Source of the DNA: Dillenia suffruticosa
Taxonomy: Eukaryota > Streptophyta > Magnoliopsida > Dilleniales > Dilleniaceae
Length of the DNA: 64,000 nt
Assembly (NCBI GenBank): GCA_033439265.1
Contig: JAVTVX010000002.1
Location: 17,077,674 to 17,141,673 of the forward strand
Reading direction: 5' to 3'
Made by a program: the position numbers and the translations under genes. The notes beneath the pieces were generated by a model, which was given only the letters and a program-made list of their open reading frames with translations, was not told where the DNA came from and searched no databases. Numbering within the stretch: position 1 is the stretch's first letter; every line of letters begins with the position of its first letter. This document shows positions 34,611 to 46,015 of the stretch, piece by piece.

Positions 34611-34785
34611 TACTTATCCAAAACAAAGAGGAAATCCTCATGTGCGATTGCGGTCAATTTAACATCGCCAGAAGGTAGCACGCTAGGCAGAGAGACATAC
34701 GGACCATACGGTCCAAAATGAAATCCTTCTTTCTCCGCCGTAATCGAGAGAGAGCAAAGACCAGTGGCCGTGGCTCCTACCAAAA

Positions 34786-37700
34786 ATGCCCTCATCTACC
34801 GCCGCATTTACCTACACAGTTCCGATTGATATTGGGATCCCTCCTCTTCCACATCGAAAGGTAACCCCATTTTCTCTCTCCTCCTGTCCTGTTTGGTTGG
34901 GCGAATAATATTTCTCCGTCTTCATTTTCCCAGGACAATGTAATCCATATCTTATTAATTGATTTTTTTTTCTTTTTCTTTGGGGGCACAAATTTCTAGG
35001 TAGTAAACTGCAGAGGATTTTGGATAAGGGAGAATAAGGGACACGAAATACTATACAACAAGTCAAAAAGGCTCGGAGGATTCATTGGAAATTCGATTTC
35101 AGGGGATGGCAAGCATTCTATCGGTGTCCAAGTTCCATTTCCTGATGACTACACCGAGCTTCTTGACCAAGTAAGATTTCACAAAATCGTACGTACTGTG
35201 TTTGCTTGGTTTTTTTGGAGCACATGAAGAATTTGTTTAGCCTTATACGTCAGCTAAAATCATGCTTGTCAAATTTTTATTCACTTTTTTGGTGTTACCA
35301 TGGGTGGCGTTATTTCTCAGGTTTGGCCTCGTACTCCGGTAAAAGTAAGTCCGAATTGGAGGTAATTCCAAATCACCCCATGAACAAAATCATATCACGA
35401 GACCTATGGTCAAAACGGGGCAAATATTTTGATGGAATGCACTTCGACAAGAGACGAGCTTACACACTGTTTTTAGTGTGCTCGTGCACCTGAGCTAGGT
35501 GCACACGCCAGTGCTAGTCTGTAAAAGCAAGCTTAGCTTCTAGTCTCTTGTCTATTATATGGGCCATTTGCACATTCAAGCGGTAGTTTCTATATTCCCA
35601 CAATCATAAAAGCAAGTCTGTAAGTTGAGAAAGTATAGTGGATAGAATTGTTTGATTTGTAAATCTCATATTGAAGAGGTCTTTCTTTCAGCTATAGCCA
35701 AACTTTATGTGATTAATGGATGATTAAGTCAATGCTAAAAGTGAAGGGTTGTCGATTATATTTTTCTTCTGTTTCTTGGATTGGGAGTTTTTGTTTCCTA
35801 TTTACAATGTCTTTTCTTCGGGTTTTAGGATCATATATATATTTTGTGACACTCAAAAGATAGTATAGATGATTTTATTTGAACTGATTAAGCAAGTTAT
35901 GATTGCAAGCAAAGGAAGTTATTGCTGCATTGTGCTAAATGCTAAATATCAGTAGACTTTTTGCCTTCTCTTTCTCTCCTTTTTTACCAAGTCGACTTTT
36001 ATGGCACATATGTGACTAACTACCATGAAATAAAATTGGGACTCTTCCTTCTCAGAATGATAAGCATTCCTACCAGTTGCTGATTTTACTTCCTAAACAT
36101 ATATGATGACTTAAAAAAGGAAAAAGAAGAAAAGGATGGATCAAGTGCTGCATAAACAGTTTTTTTCCTTTTTATTTTTAACTGCCACACTTATATAAAG
36201 CTAGTCACTTCCTACCTCCAAAGTACAGTTCTCCATGTCAATATTAATGTCTCTGCATCTGTTGAAGGTGGGTCATCATTTTTTTGGCCCCTCCAACGTC
36301 CTCATAGCTTATTCATTATCCTTATCTACTAAATACCCCTCTGGATCAATATACTGGTGTCTATGTTGAACAAACCATACATTTTTCCCTTCCAAATACG
36401 CATGACTTTAGTTTTTGTTCTTCACTTTAAATTTCATTCCAAGTTTTCCTTTTAGTTTTATTGTCCAATCCATATAACTCCTAAAGAAAAGGAAGAAGAA
36501 GAAGAAGCCTGCTAGTTCTGGCTTCTGTGTTGGCCCTTCTCTCCTTTAAAACAATTTTTCCACTAGGATTTTTTCTGCATGAGTAAATGAGTGCATATAT
36601 CATACCTTTTGAACTAAATAGTGGCTGTTTCACTTACTATAGTCATGTAATGCTTATCAGGCTAAGGAGGCAACTGAATTGGCTTTGAAGCATAAAAAAC
36701 AGTTGATGGTAAGTAAGCATCTGCCATTGATTCAGTAGCCGAAGAAATCAAGAGAACATCTTTTAAAAATTTCTATTATAATGACAAAGCATGTATATTA
36801 CAGGAGATTGAATTCCCAACTGCTGGACTGGAATCTGTACCAGGTTTTTATAGTATACCTTTTTTTATTCTCTCACTATGTTCTTAGGCCGATACCGCTG
36901 AACTCCTCGATAATCTTCATGTCAGGTGATGGTGAAGGAGCTACAGAAATGACCGGAAGCTTGCAATTAATTCGTGAGTTCTGTGATCGCTTTATTAGTC
37001 CGGAAAAAGCAACGAGGACCAGAATAGTATGTTTACAAATTATGGAGTGCTATCCACAATTTTTGTTCAAAATTAGAATTATATGTTTCTTATAAATTTT
37101 AACTTTGTTGAAGCTTATTATTTAAAGTAAATGATCTGAATGTGAAAACTAGAAAATAGAGTTTAGGATCTCTGTCATAGCAATCTTGAACCATGACGAT
37201 CTCAGGATATGAATGATCATAGCCAGAGACAAATGGTTCCCAGTACAAGTAGTTCAGATTGCGGACTCACTTTTGACTGAGTCTTGTAAGCAGGATATTT
37301 GGAGCTTACTGTACAATGACAGCATACTGACTATGCTGTAATTTTGGATAAAGTTATTATATTTTTAGATTTAGCATTCACTGTTGGTTTGATCTCCTGT
37401 ACTATGATCCAAATTTTGATATCGCTTTAATCTATAATGTGGGGTATCATTAAGTTGTGGTTGGTCCTTGCTTGTGTCAGCTTTTTTGTAGAGAGAATTG
37501 TTTTCCTTTTTTCCTTGGAAAGAGTTTATGCCTCGTAAATGGAATTGAAGGACTTCATATTGTAACACTTATGTTGTGCGGATGCTTCTTGAAATGTGTA
37601 TGTTCATTTTATCCATGTCCTATAGACATTCTTTGGACATGACATTATATATAAATGTAAATTACAATAGTGTAATATCATTTATGATTTTGTCATCTCA

Positions 37701-39373
37701 CTATGTTAGCGATGCGCTGTGCTCCACATCCCTGTCAATGTCCATGCTTCATAAAGAGTGACACTATTTATGGACTCTGACTTGTATGTGTAGATAGGCC
37801 GTAGTCTAAAATTGATGAATTCTATACATTTTCTTTTTTTTTTTGTTATGAGTGCTCTTTATTCACTTCAATATAATTTATTTTGTTAGACAGGCTTATG
37901 GAATAGGCATAGCATAACTAAGGGCAATTTCCCCCTTTTATCCCCTAAAGTACTGTACTTTAATTTAGCTGCGTAAACTGCTGATACTATTCCTCTGCAT
38001 TTGTCCTTTTACTAAGTACTTTCAATTTAATTCCAGTTGTATATATTTAATATTGGTATTTTTTTCTTAATATCTATTTTGTTTGGAAAAGAGAGATGTA
38101 TGCGTACTTCATTCCAAACTATGAAATCTATTCCCTTGAGTAAATCTGCATGACGACAGTCAGCTTTTATGATGAGGAAAGTAAAACAAAATAGAAATTA
38201 TTAGAACAAAATTTGGTTGTTTGGGGTCCTTTCTGGTCTTAAATGACACAAGTCAAGTCTGATGCCAAATCTTATGACTTAGAACCTTAGAACCTTTTTT
38301 CCTTGCTCATCCTATTGCAGGATGCAAAATCAAGGGAAAAATTACAGAATTGTGTAAGTTTTTATACCCTGTATGTATGCCTTTCATAAATCCACATTTT
38401 CCATATGACAAATTGAGGCCTTTAGTTGTGCAAACAAAAACTGTATTCAAATTACAATCCAGTGCACAAGGCTCATGTATGTGATCTTTTCATTTGAAAC
38501 TTTCAGTTTTTCCCTGAGGCTAGTGAGGTGAAATTTGCCAGAAACTTGGCCTTTGGAGGAGCATCGTTTAAGTTGGATTATTTGACAAAGCCATCATTCT
38601 TCGAAGATTTTGGTTTTGTTACAAAAGTGAAAATGGCAGATCGTGTGAAGCCAGAAGATGAACTGTTCCTAGTTGCTTATCCATATTTCAATGTTAATGG
38701 TAAATTTGGATTCCCTGTCTTGTAGTAAATAATCACTTCAGATTTTCTACTTTAATGTGAATCATACTTAACAATTTCAGAGATGCTTGTGGTGGAAGAG
38801 CTTTACAGAGAAGGTGTAGAGAACACTTCCCGGGGAATGATCATATTCAATGGAGAACTTGACCGCATAAGATCTGGATGTATCCTACTTTTTACTTGAA
38901 TTCATATTTGCTTTCCTGAAATTGTTGTGAAAGGAGTACTTGTTGATTACATATGATCGCAAAGGACATGATTGATCTTTTTCATGTTGTGAATCTATTC
39001 TGGTGCTAGTTGTCCTTTACATGACTAAAGATTATCCACCATTTTTCTACCCAAAGCTGGCTGCACTAACCAGAACACTTCTACCTAAGATGGAAACTGT
39101 GTACTATATTCACAATTTTAAGGGGCGCAGTGGAGGAACCCTCTTCAGGTTTACTTTCTTTTCATCTGATTTGGATTGTTGAAAGCAAAATTGTATATAT
39201 CATCATTTGTGTCTATTAAAACTGCGAAATGTTTGTTTGTTTGTTGTTGTAGGTGCTATCCAGGTCCCTGGCAAGTCCTTCGGAAGGTGAGGAACAAGTA
39301 TTTTTGTTTGCACCAGCAAGAGGCGATGCCATCCCTCAAAGAAGTTGCGTTGGAAATTCTCCCCTCTGTTTGA
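34786..39373 (+). CDS. DUF1995 family protein, LPA3-like, intact copy
   Basis: Nine exons: 34786–34860, 35000–35170, 36661–36708, 36804–36843, 36926–37026, 38507–38699, 38781–38879, 39031–39148, 39253–39373; total 966 bp, 321 aa, all phases consistent. The first 60 or so residues are poor in conserved motifs and fit a plastid transit peptide. DUF1995 follows: VPFPDDYTELLDQ, EIEFPTAGLESVPGDGEG, FFPEASEVKFAR, LDYLTKPSFFEDFGF, DELFLVAYPYFNVNEMLVVE, FNGELDRIRSGYYP, ETVYYIHNFKG, CYPGPWQVLR and MPSLKEVALEIL. The family includes Arabidopsis LPA3, a chloroplast factor for photosystem II (CP43) accumulation; membership is by recall. A second in-frame ATG context upstream (about 34717) opens a different frame and is not used. 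It is the only functional copy in the window. Confidence 0.92.
35463..35543. repeat. Hairpin cluster in DUF1995 intron 2, block 2 copy
   Basis: Same as 15094–15174: perfect CACACT/AGTGTG and GTGCACCT/AGGTGCAC hairpins (to 35504), with the third hairpin weakened by substitutions. Confidence 0.65.
38321..38353 (+). other. Possible 33-nt in-frame microexon of DUF1995
   Basis: Between exons 5 and 6 a segment with a good acceptor (CTATTGCAG) and donor (TGT|GTAAGT) encodes DAKSREKLQNC. Both neighbours join in phase 0, so inclusion would add 11 residues without shifting the frame. In the broken copy the donor is destroyed (TTTTAAG). I do not recall these residues in other DUF1995 proteins, so it is not included in the CDS. 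Confidence 0.3.
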
Positions 39374-41426
39374 CCTTTTGATTTAACATTTTTATGTGAA
39401 GCTCTGGGATTGCTTATCAGGATAACAACACTGATAATGGAACTCAATAGTAACCTTGCGCAGCCTCGTTATATAATTTGGTCTTCTCTCATGTCTGTTC
39501 TTATTGCACAAATATGGAATTATGCCCATGATTATGATTTTTTGCCCGACTTCTGGACCAGATCAAACTAACATTGCCTGACTTCTGAACTACAATTTCA
39601 AATGTTTTGCTCTGGTTGTTCAATATCATGCATGCATACTTATCATTAGTCTCTAATAACCTTTCAAAATAGTTACAAACCATTTTTTTTCTCCGACATC
39701 TTGCATACCTGATTACTATCCAAGCATAGACGTATATTTTTTGTCAATGTTATTTGAGTTTGCAGGTTGACCTGCTCGAATTTTAATTAAAAAATAAAAT
39801 AAAATGTCTACGCAGGCCTGGCGAGGGCCAGGATATGCAGGTTCATTGAAGATGTTATTTGAGTTTCATAAATCCAATGATAAGAAACAACATAACTAAA
39901 TTTTGTGGATCTTGTCTCATTGATTACTATGTTTTATGCAAACCCAAGGTAACTAACTAACTAACTGTCATTGGTCTTGGGTACGTAGTTGGTTTCAAGC
40001 TATAGGTATTACAAATCGAGTTAGATCAGTTCAACTAAAATATAAAGCCTTTTTTTCTTCTGTTTCGTAGTAAAGTTTTATAGAATAAATTTTTTATAAA
40101 ACTATTAAATCAATCAAATTATTAATATTTTTTTATAATGGAAGCTATCGAATGCATTAACCATCAAACTATATCTGATCATATTTTTATTTATTTATTT
40201 TTATTTCCCTCTTTTCAGAATGGATGTATATATTTCGGCTAATCTATAAAACATCATTTTTGTTCTTTAACTATTTTTTTTTTTATATATATATAGATTA
40301 TTAAGGATGCATAATAACTCATAAATCATGCACATCAATAAGCAAGCAAAATAAACATGTCTCCGAGCTCACATTAACATTTGTGCTAATTTTTTTTTTT
40401 TTTTTTTTTTTTTTATACTTGACTACCAATATAAAAAAACTCGATTAATTTGATTTAAACGGTTATAAAGCCCAATTTAAAGATTGACTTTTTCAACGCT
40501 TATTTTCTATTTTTAAAACTTCAACATGTTGATTAAGAAAGTTTTCATTAAAAACACAGGACGATAGTATTTGTATTACTCTGTTTTTATACATTTATGA
40601 CAAATTTAGAAAAGAAAAGAATATATGAAAACAGATTTAGGTAAATTGTTGCCAAGGCTATGGTCACCTCAAAAAATAATTCTTGCTTTGTCTATGAAAT
40701 GACTCAAGTGGCTTAAATCCTTTATCAAGTTAACAATTGCGGAAATGATCTTTATTCTTCCGTTAAAATCTAATTAAAATTATTTTTAAAATTTTAATTT
40801 AATTTTTTAAGAATTAGTTTTAATTCAATTTTATCTAATTCAAATAAAATAGAATCAGATAACTATCTTTTTCTATATTCAGGCAATTGTTCAATTTTTT
40901 TTAATATAAAAAAATATAATTAAATAAGATCAGAATCAAAAAAAAAAAAAAAAAAAATTGAAACGAAGAGACTATTCTGGTTGAAGTGTCCCCGAGGGAC
41001 CGGTGATTTTTCAATGAAGTAGGTTGTTGGCAGGGCTCTCGAAACGTTTGTCTAATCATTTTCAAGCTTTCTACAATGTTTTATACTTTTGGTTTTTGGT
41101 TTATGGTACACGTCATTTTCAAGGTCACAAAAAAGTACTACGTTTTTCAACCTCAACCGGAGGCCTATGTCGGCAGCCCGGAGGAACCCAAACCCAGCTT
41201 CCTTACAGTAATGGCCAACTGCTTTAAAATCTGCGCTTTTGAGAATCCTTAATAAATTAAATTGAGAGTTGCTATTGGAACAAAGTATTAGAAAGAGAGC
41301 AATCGCATTTTAAAAGACAAGATAACTAAGATCTATCACAACCCATATCTAAATAATCTGCTAATAAAAAATTCAATGAATTTACAAAGCCCATAATAAT
41401 AAAAATATAATTTTTATGGGACGCAC

Positions 41427-41464
<38 letters not shown>

Positions 41465-42871
41465 TGCTAAGAAAATTACGTATAAGGTAGGGTATAGGTC
41501 TTAGCTCATGAAGTTGCAAATTTAGTGCACAAATCGATAAGTTTAAATCACTATTTGAAAAAAAAAAAAAAAGGAAACCAAAGGAAAAATTATTTTTAGG
41601 AGTGAAATGTAATTCTGAGAGAGACAAGTTTTAGGCCTCGTTTTAAGAAGTCTCTGCTGCCCTTTTTTTTGGTCCATAGAGTTGGTCCACCGTTAAATAT
41701 CCAGAGTTTTATTTCGATTAATTTTAACCAAATTGTTGTTAGGTCCCAATCGGGAGGAAACTCTCCTAACATCGTTTTTACTATTACTAAAACTCAAATC
41801 CCGATTATTAGTGTAATATGGGGTACTAATTTTTTTTCTTTATATTATGATTATAAAAATATAATAAAGAACAAAGAAAACTAAAATAATCATTTCATGA
41901 ATAATTTTTATGTCGAAAACATCACCCTTACATCTTCTTTAATCAACCAAATTGGTATAAGTTTTCAAGCACATGTACTCTTCTTTTTTATATACTAATT
42001 TCTAGTACTTATTCCACACAAATTATTAAAATATTCATGTACATCATAAACCTTATTATTTTCTTTTTTAAAATATATTTTTACAAATTCTAAAAAAAAT
42101 TCAACATCTATTAAATATCATATCCAAAAATTTTAAATAAATAAAAAAAAACAATTAAAACTGTTATGTGTGTACCCCATGCAAAGCAACGGGTGGGTGA
42201 ACACATGCAAAAGAATGAGATCGGACTCATTCTCATCATCTTCCACAGCCACATGCAAGAGAGTAACATCCCAAGAAATAGGGAAAATATGTATACAGGT
42301 AGACCCCATGAAAGCTTTATAAAAAATTCCTAACATGTAATATACTTGTTTTACTGTTTTTACAAAAAGAAAATGCACTTTTATTTATACATACAACGGT
42401 ACCAGGGATGGACTACGTGCAATTAAAATGAATTTAATAAAAATATGAATTAAGGAAAAAAGAAAAATTTAAAAATATAAATTAAATACATAAATATTAA
42501 AAAGAGTATTGATAGTTTATTATTTAAATTTTCAATATGGCCTCTTCACAATTTTGCACATAGATTTAATCTCAAATGTATTATGAAAAAAAAATGACCC
42601 ATTTTGAATTACTATAAGTCTTTACTCGCTTTGTTAATAATTAGAGATGTAAATCTCAACCGGTACCCAATTGGTTCGGTGAGAGAACATTGATAATAAT
42701 TAAGTAAAATTTTAAAATCAAGTTTTATGTATGTAAAAAATAGATACCGGAAGAATATTACTGTTAATGATTTAATCTGATTTGAATCAAATTTAACTTG
42801 ATACAAATTAATTGTCAAATATCGATAACTTTGTAAACCCCTAGGATCATGGCTACTATAGCCCAATAGTT

Positions 42872-42914
<43 letters not shown>

Positions 42915-43460
42915 CATTTATGCATTAAAAGATAACTAAATATTATGTTAGGGCTTAATATTTCCTTTATTTGTTTTCTTTTTTTTTTTCAATTGTTATT
43001 ATTCCAAAAAGGACACCATGCACACAATGCATGAAAAAAGTAAAATAATTGTAATTATAAAATAAATCAAGAAAAAGGAGGATTTAGGAGAAAAAATAAA
43101 TTTGAGATGGAAACATGAAGCGGAAAACTTTAAGGTTGTCATGAACAAATTCTTGCGACATTATTAAATAATTGATAATTTACTCAACCATTTAATTTCT
43201 ATTTTTCTTATTTATCTCTTATAAAAGATAAAATTATAATAAAATATTAATAAATTTTAAATTATGACTATAATTTTCTAATCCTCTTTTTATGAATGAG
43301 ACAATAATTATGGATTATAGATAAGTAATTGTAATGAGACAATAAAATTTGTTTGGAGTTGGGAAATTAACGGACCCTTGACGTGTGTTGGAACTTGGGA
43401 CAGAGGAAGAGAACTCGCTGGAACCAAAGGGAAAGCAAAGAGGATTTGTCCAATTCCACT

Positions 43461-43491
<31 letters not shown>

Positions 43492-43635
43492 GCGTAGAAA
43501 CCCCGATCGCTACTTCAGAGACACGGGAGTAATCAATTCCCACTAACACCAACTAGTCAACAACGTTTTCCTTCGACCCTAAGCTTTTTTGGGTATTTCT
43601 TCTGTCTTGTCTGCACTTCTTACATACATACCTCT
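39374..43635. other. Intergenic region after DUF1995, end of block 2
   Basis: No gene recognised. To 42186 it is collinear with the block 1 flank, except for about 800 bp (about 39745–40560) that block 1 lacks and that contains a long T run (40390–40414). After 42186 it is unique AT-rich DNA with a (TA)n run (about 42875–42912) and a (CT)n run at about 43463–43487 upstream of the glycosyltransferase. Confidence 0.6.
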
Positions 43636-43636
43636 A

Positions 43637-43645
43637 TCTATAAAT
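43637..43645 (+). promoter_or_regulatory. TATA box of the UGT gene
   Basis: TCTATAAAT about 51–59 bases upstream of the start codon, followed by a pyrimidine-rich leader ending CTCCAACATGG. Confidence 0.65.
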
Positions 43646-43695
43646 TTCGAAAGTGTCTTCGCCTAAATCAAACCCTCAAAGCATTTCTCTCCAAC

Positions 43696-45303
43696 ATGGC
43701 ATCTTCTTCTTCTTCAGCCGAGATCTTGGTGGTTCCCTTTTTTGGGCAAGGCCATCTCTTCCCATCTATGGAACTCTGCAAGCACTTGGCCTCCCGCAAT
43801 TACCAAATTAGCCTTGTCATCGAATCCCATCTGTCCTCCTCCGTCCCCTCCTCTTTCCGGCAACTCCCCCTCGTCTCTGTCGCCGAGATCTCCTCTTCTC
43901 CCGCGCTTCCTCCACCTCCTCAGTCTTCCTCCGCCGTTGGCCACTCCGGCATCATGAAGCACCTCCATCAACGCCACCAGCATCAGGGTCAAGTCCTTGA
44001 AGAATTCCTCTCGGGTCGGGCTAAACCCATATGTGCAGTGATAGATGTCATGATGGGCTGGAGCCAAGATGTTTTTGCCAAGTTTCAGATTCCGACGGTC
44101 AGTTTCTTCACCTCCGGTGCATGTTGCTCCGCCCTCGAGTACGGGTCGTGGAAGTGTAACTCGGTCGAGTTGAAGCCCGGTGAGACCCGGATCATTCCCG
44201 GGTTACCCGAAGAGATGGCTCTCACTTATTCCGATCTTCAAAGAAAGCCTCATGGGCCTCATGCCGGAGGCCCACCTCCCGGTGCACCCGGTGGTCCTTT
44301 TCGCGGTCCACCTCCTGGGGTTGGGTTTCCAAATCAACCCGGTGGTGGCCCGCCTTCTGGCTTACCAACCGGTCCCGGATTCCCCAATCAGCCCGGTGGC
44401 GGCCCGCCAAGATTTGGACCGGCAGTTCCGGGTCAGCAACCACCTTGGGTGCAAGAAATCGAGGGTGCAATCGCGATATTGATCAACACGTGTGATGAAC
44501 TTGAAGGCCCATTTATCAAATACGTGGCCCACCAAATTGGCGTACCGGTTTGGGGTGTTGGACCGCTATTACCAGATGAGTACTGGAACTCGGCCGGTTC
44601 ACTTATCCATGACGGGAAAGTCCGGACCGACCGGAAATCAAACCACTCCGAAGAGGAAATAATTGTCTGGTTGGACTCAAAGCCGCTTGGGTCTGTTATC
44701 TACATATCATTTGGAAGCGAGTTGAGTCCCACGCTGGAGGAATGTGCGGAGATAGCGAGGGCACTAGAGTCAACGACCCGGCCCTTCATATGGGTCATTC
44801 AGAGTAACACGGGCCGCGGGCCACCACCGGGTTTGCAGGGCAAAGAACCCGGTTCAGAAGATGGAGACGAATGTTATTATCCGCATGGTTTAGATGCGAA
44901 AGTAGGGAAAAGGGGTCTGATCATACATGGGTGGGCCCCACAGTTGCTCATACTGTCTCACCCATCAACGGGCGGATTTTTATCACATTGTGGATGGAAT
45001 TCAACCGTGGAGGCTATCGGGCGTGGGGTGCCAATTTTGGCTTGGCCCATTAGAGGGGATCAATTTTTCAATGCAAAGTTGTTGATTTCTCATCTCAAGA
45101 TTGGATCTATGGTTACTACTAAAGACTTGTCTCAGACTATAAGGAAAGATGATATATTGAAAGGAATTGAGAGATTGATGGGAGATGAAGAGATTAAGAA
45201 AAGAGCAAGGAGTCTGAAGGAGAAGTTTGCGTGTGGGTTTCCGACTAGTTCTCTCGCTTCTTTGGATGCTTTTGGGGATTTTATTAAACCAAAGGCAGCT
45301 TAA
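43696..45303 (+). CDS. UDP-glycosyltransferase (GT1) with Gly/Pro-rich insertion
   Basis: Single-exon plant family 1 glycosyltransferase, 535 aa, transferring a sugar from a UDP-sugar to a small acceptor such as a flavonoid, phenylpropanoid or hormone (cytosolic). Seen: the N-terminal acceptor domain with catalytic His20 in FFGQGHLFP and partner Asp117 in AVIDVMMGW; the C-terminal PSPG box at 413–456, from WAPQ to the final GDQ, with HCGWNS intact. Gln456 as last PSPG residue favours UDP-glucose. At residues 186–250 a Gly/Pro-rich insert replaces the usual short interdomain-side loop. It holds two copies of GFPNQPGGGPP, and a smaller GRGPPPG lies near residue 373. The protein is therefore longer than the usual 450–500 aa. 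The start lies 51–59 bases after a TATA box. It is convergent with the EDR2-like gene. Acceptor unknown. Confidence 0.95.
   Translation: MASSSSSAEILVVPFFGQGHLFPSMELCKHLASRNYQISLVIESHLSSSVPSSFRQLPLVSVAEISSSPALPPPPQSSSAVGHSGIMKHLHQRHQHQGQVLEEFLSGRAKPICAVIDVMMGWSQDVFAKFQIPTVSFFTSGACCSALEYGSWKCNSVELKPGETRIIPGLPEEMALTYSDLQRKPHGPHAGGPPPGAPGGPFRGPPPGVGFPNQPGGGPPSGLPTGPGFPNQPGGGPPRFGPAVPGQQPPWVQEIEGAIAILINTCDELEGPFIKYVAHQIGVPVWGVGPLLPDEYWNSAGSLIHDGKVRTDRKSNHSEEEIIVWLDSKPLGSVIYISFGSELSPTLEECAEIARALESTTRPFIWVIQSNTGRGPPPGLQGKEPGSEDGDECYYPHGLDAKVGKRGLIIHGWAPQLLILSHPSTGGFLSHCGWNSTVEAIGRGVPILAWPIRGDQFFNAKLLISHLKIGSMVTTKDLSQTIRKDDILKGIERLMGDEEIKKRARSLKEKFACGFPTSSLASLDAFGDFIKPKAA
44251..44445 (+). repeat. 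Coding Gly/Pro-rich repeat inside the UGT
   Basis: Encodes residues 186–250 with GGPPPGAPGG, GPPPGVGFPNQ, then GFPNQPGGGPP twice. The frame is held throughout. The repeats differ at silent positions (for example TTTCCAAATCAA against TTCCCCAATCAG), so the duplication is not new. Confidence 0.9.
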
Positions 45304-46015
45304 AGCTTGAGCTGTATGCTTGTTTTACTTTACGATGTCGTTGCTGTTGTTACTTGTAACCTTGTCTTTATCATAATATCAAAAGCCTTACCGGTTGGTT
45401 TTCTTATGCCAATGACTTTCACTTGATGTTGAGAATAAAATTTTTTTATTTAAAGACTAACCCTTTTATCAAATGTTGTGTTAAGACTGTATCTCTTCTA
45501 ACAGTTACACAAAATAAGTAGACAGGAACATGATTACACATTACAGCTCGACCGGTCACAACCATATTTTGGTGGGTTGTGGGGAAAATCATTCATATAT
45601 CAAACAAAAAATAGTTATTAACTTAAACTATATAAATTTTACCATATAGAACTCTTTATAATGATATCTTCCACCCTTTTTTACTTGGCCCCAGATTGAA
45701 AATGATAAGAAGTCATCTAGTGCTTCTTGGCACAATTAGTAGCCGAAACCACTGAACATTTCTAAATGCAAAGGCAAAAAGAACATTAGTTTCAAAAGGT
45801 AGGTGCCTCTAAAAAAATTTTTTTCTAGGATGAATGAAAATATACATCAATAAAATACGAGACTCGATGAATGAATTGACCTCGTACTTCAAGCCCCTAT
45901 TTAAACTGGTATAACATTTCATTGGATGGCCAAAATTCAATCTACATCACTACTGGCTTCTTTACTGGTAAATGAAGATTTGGATGGTGTGTAGAATGAA
46001 AATTTACTTCCTATT
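45304..46015. other. Convergent 3' region between UGT and EDR2-like gene
   Basis: Holds the UGT 3' UTR with AATAAA at 45434–45439 and the 3' UTR of the minus-strand gene. Nothing else seen. Confidence 0.6.

Larger units (their letters stand above)
27332..42186. repeat. Tandem segmental duplication, block 2
   Basis: Second copy of the unit, separated from block 1 by about 185 bp of AT-rich DNA. It carries reductase C (minus), reductase D (plus) and the intact DUF1995 gene. Block 2-specific DNA: a SINE (29822–30001), a hAT-type MITE (30116–30495), a CT-rich repeat of about 650 bp (31206–31850) and about 800 bp downstream of DUF1995 (about 39745–40560). Confidence 0.93.

Noticed and set aside
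42643..42845. Possible further MITE (TAGAGATGTAAA … GTAAACCCCTA)
   Set aside because: Ends resemble hAT termini but no target duplication was found and the arms pair poorly.
43714..44470. Long open frames opposite or beside the glycosyltransferase
   Set aside because: Shadows caused by the GC-rich coding strand; the plus-strand frame has the PSPG box and catalytic residues.
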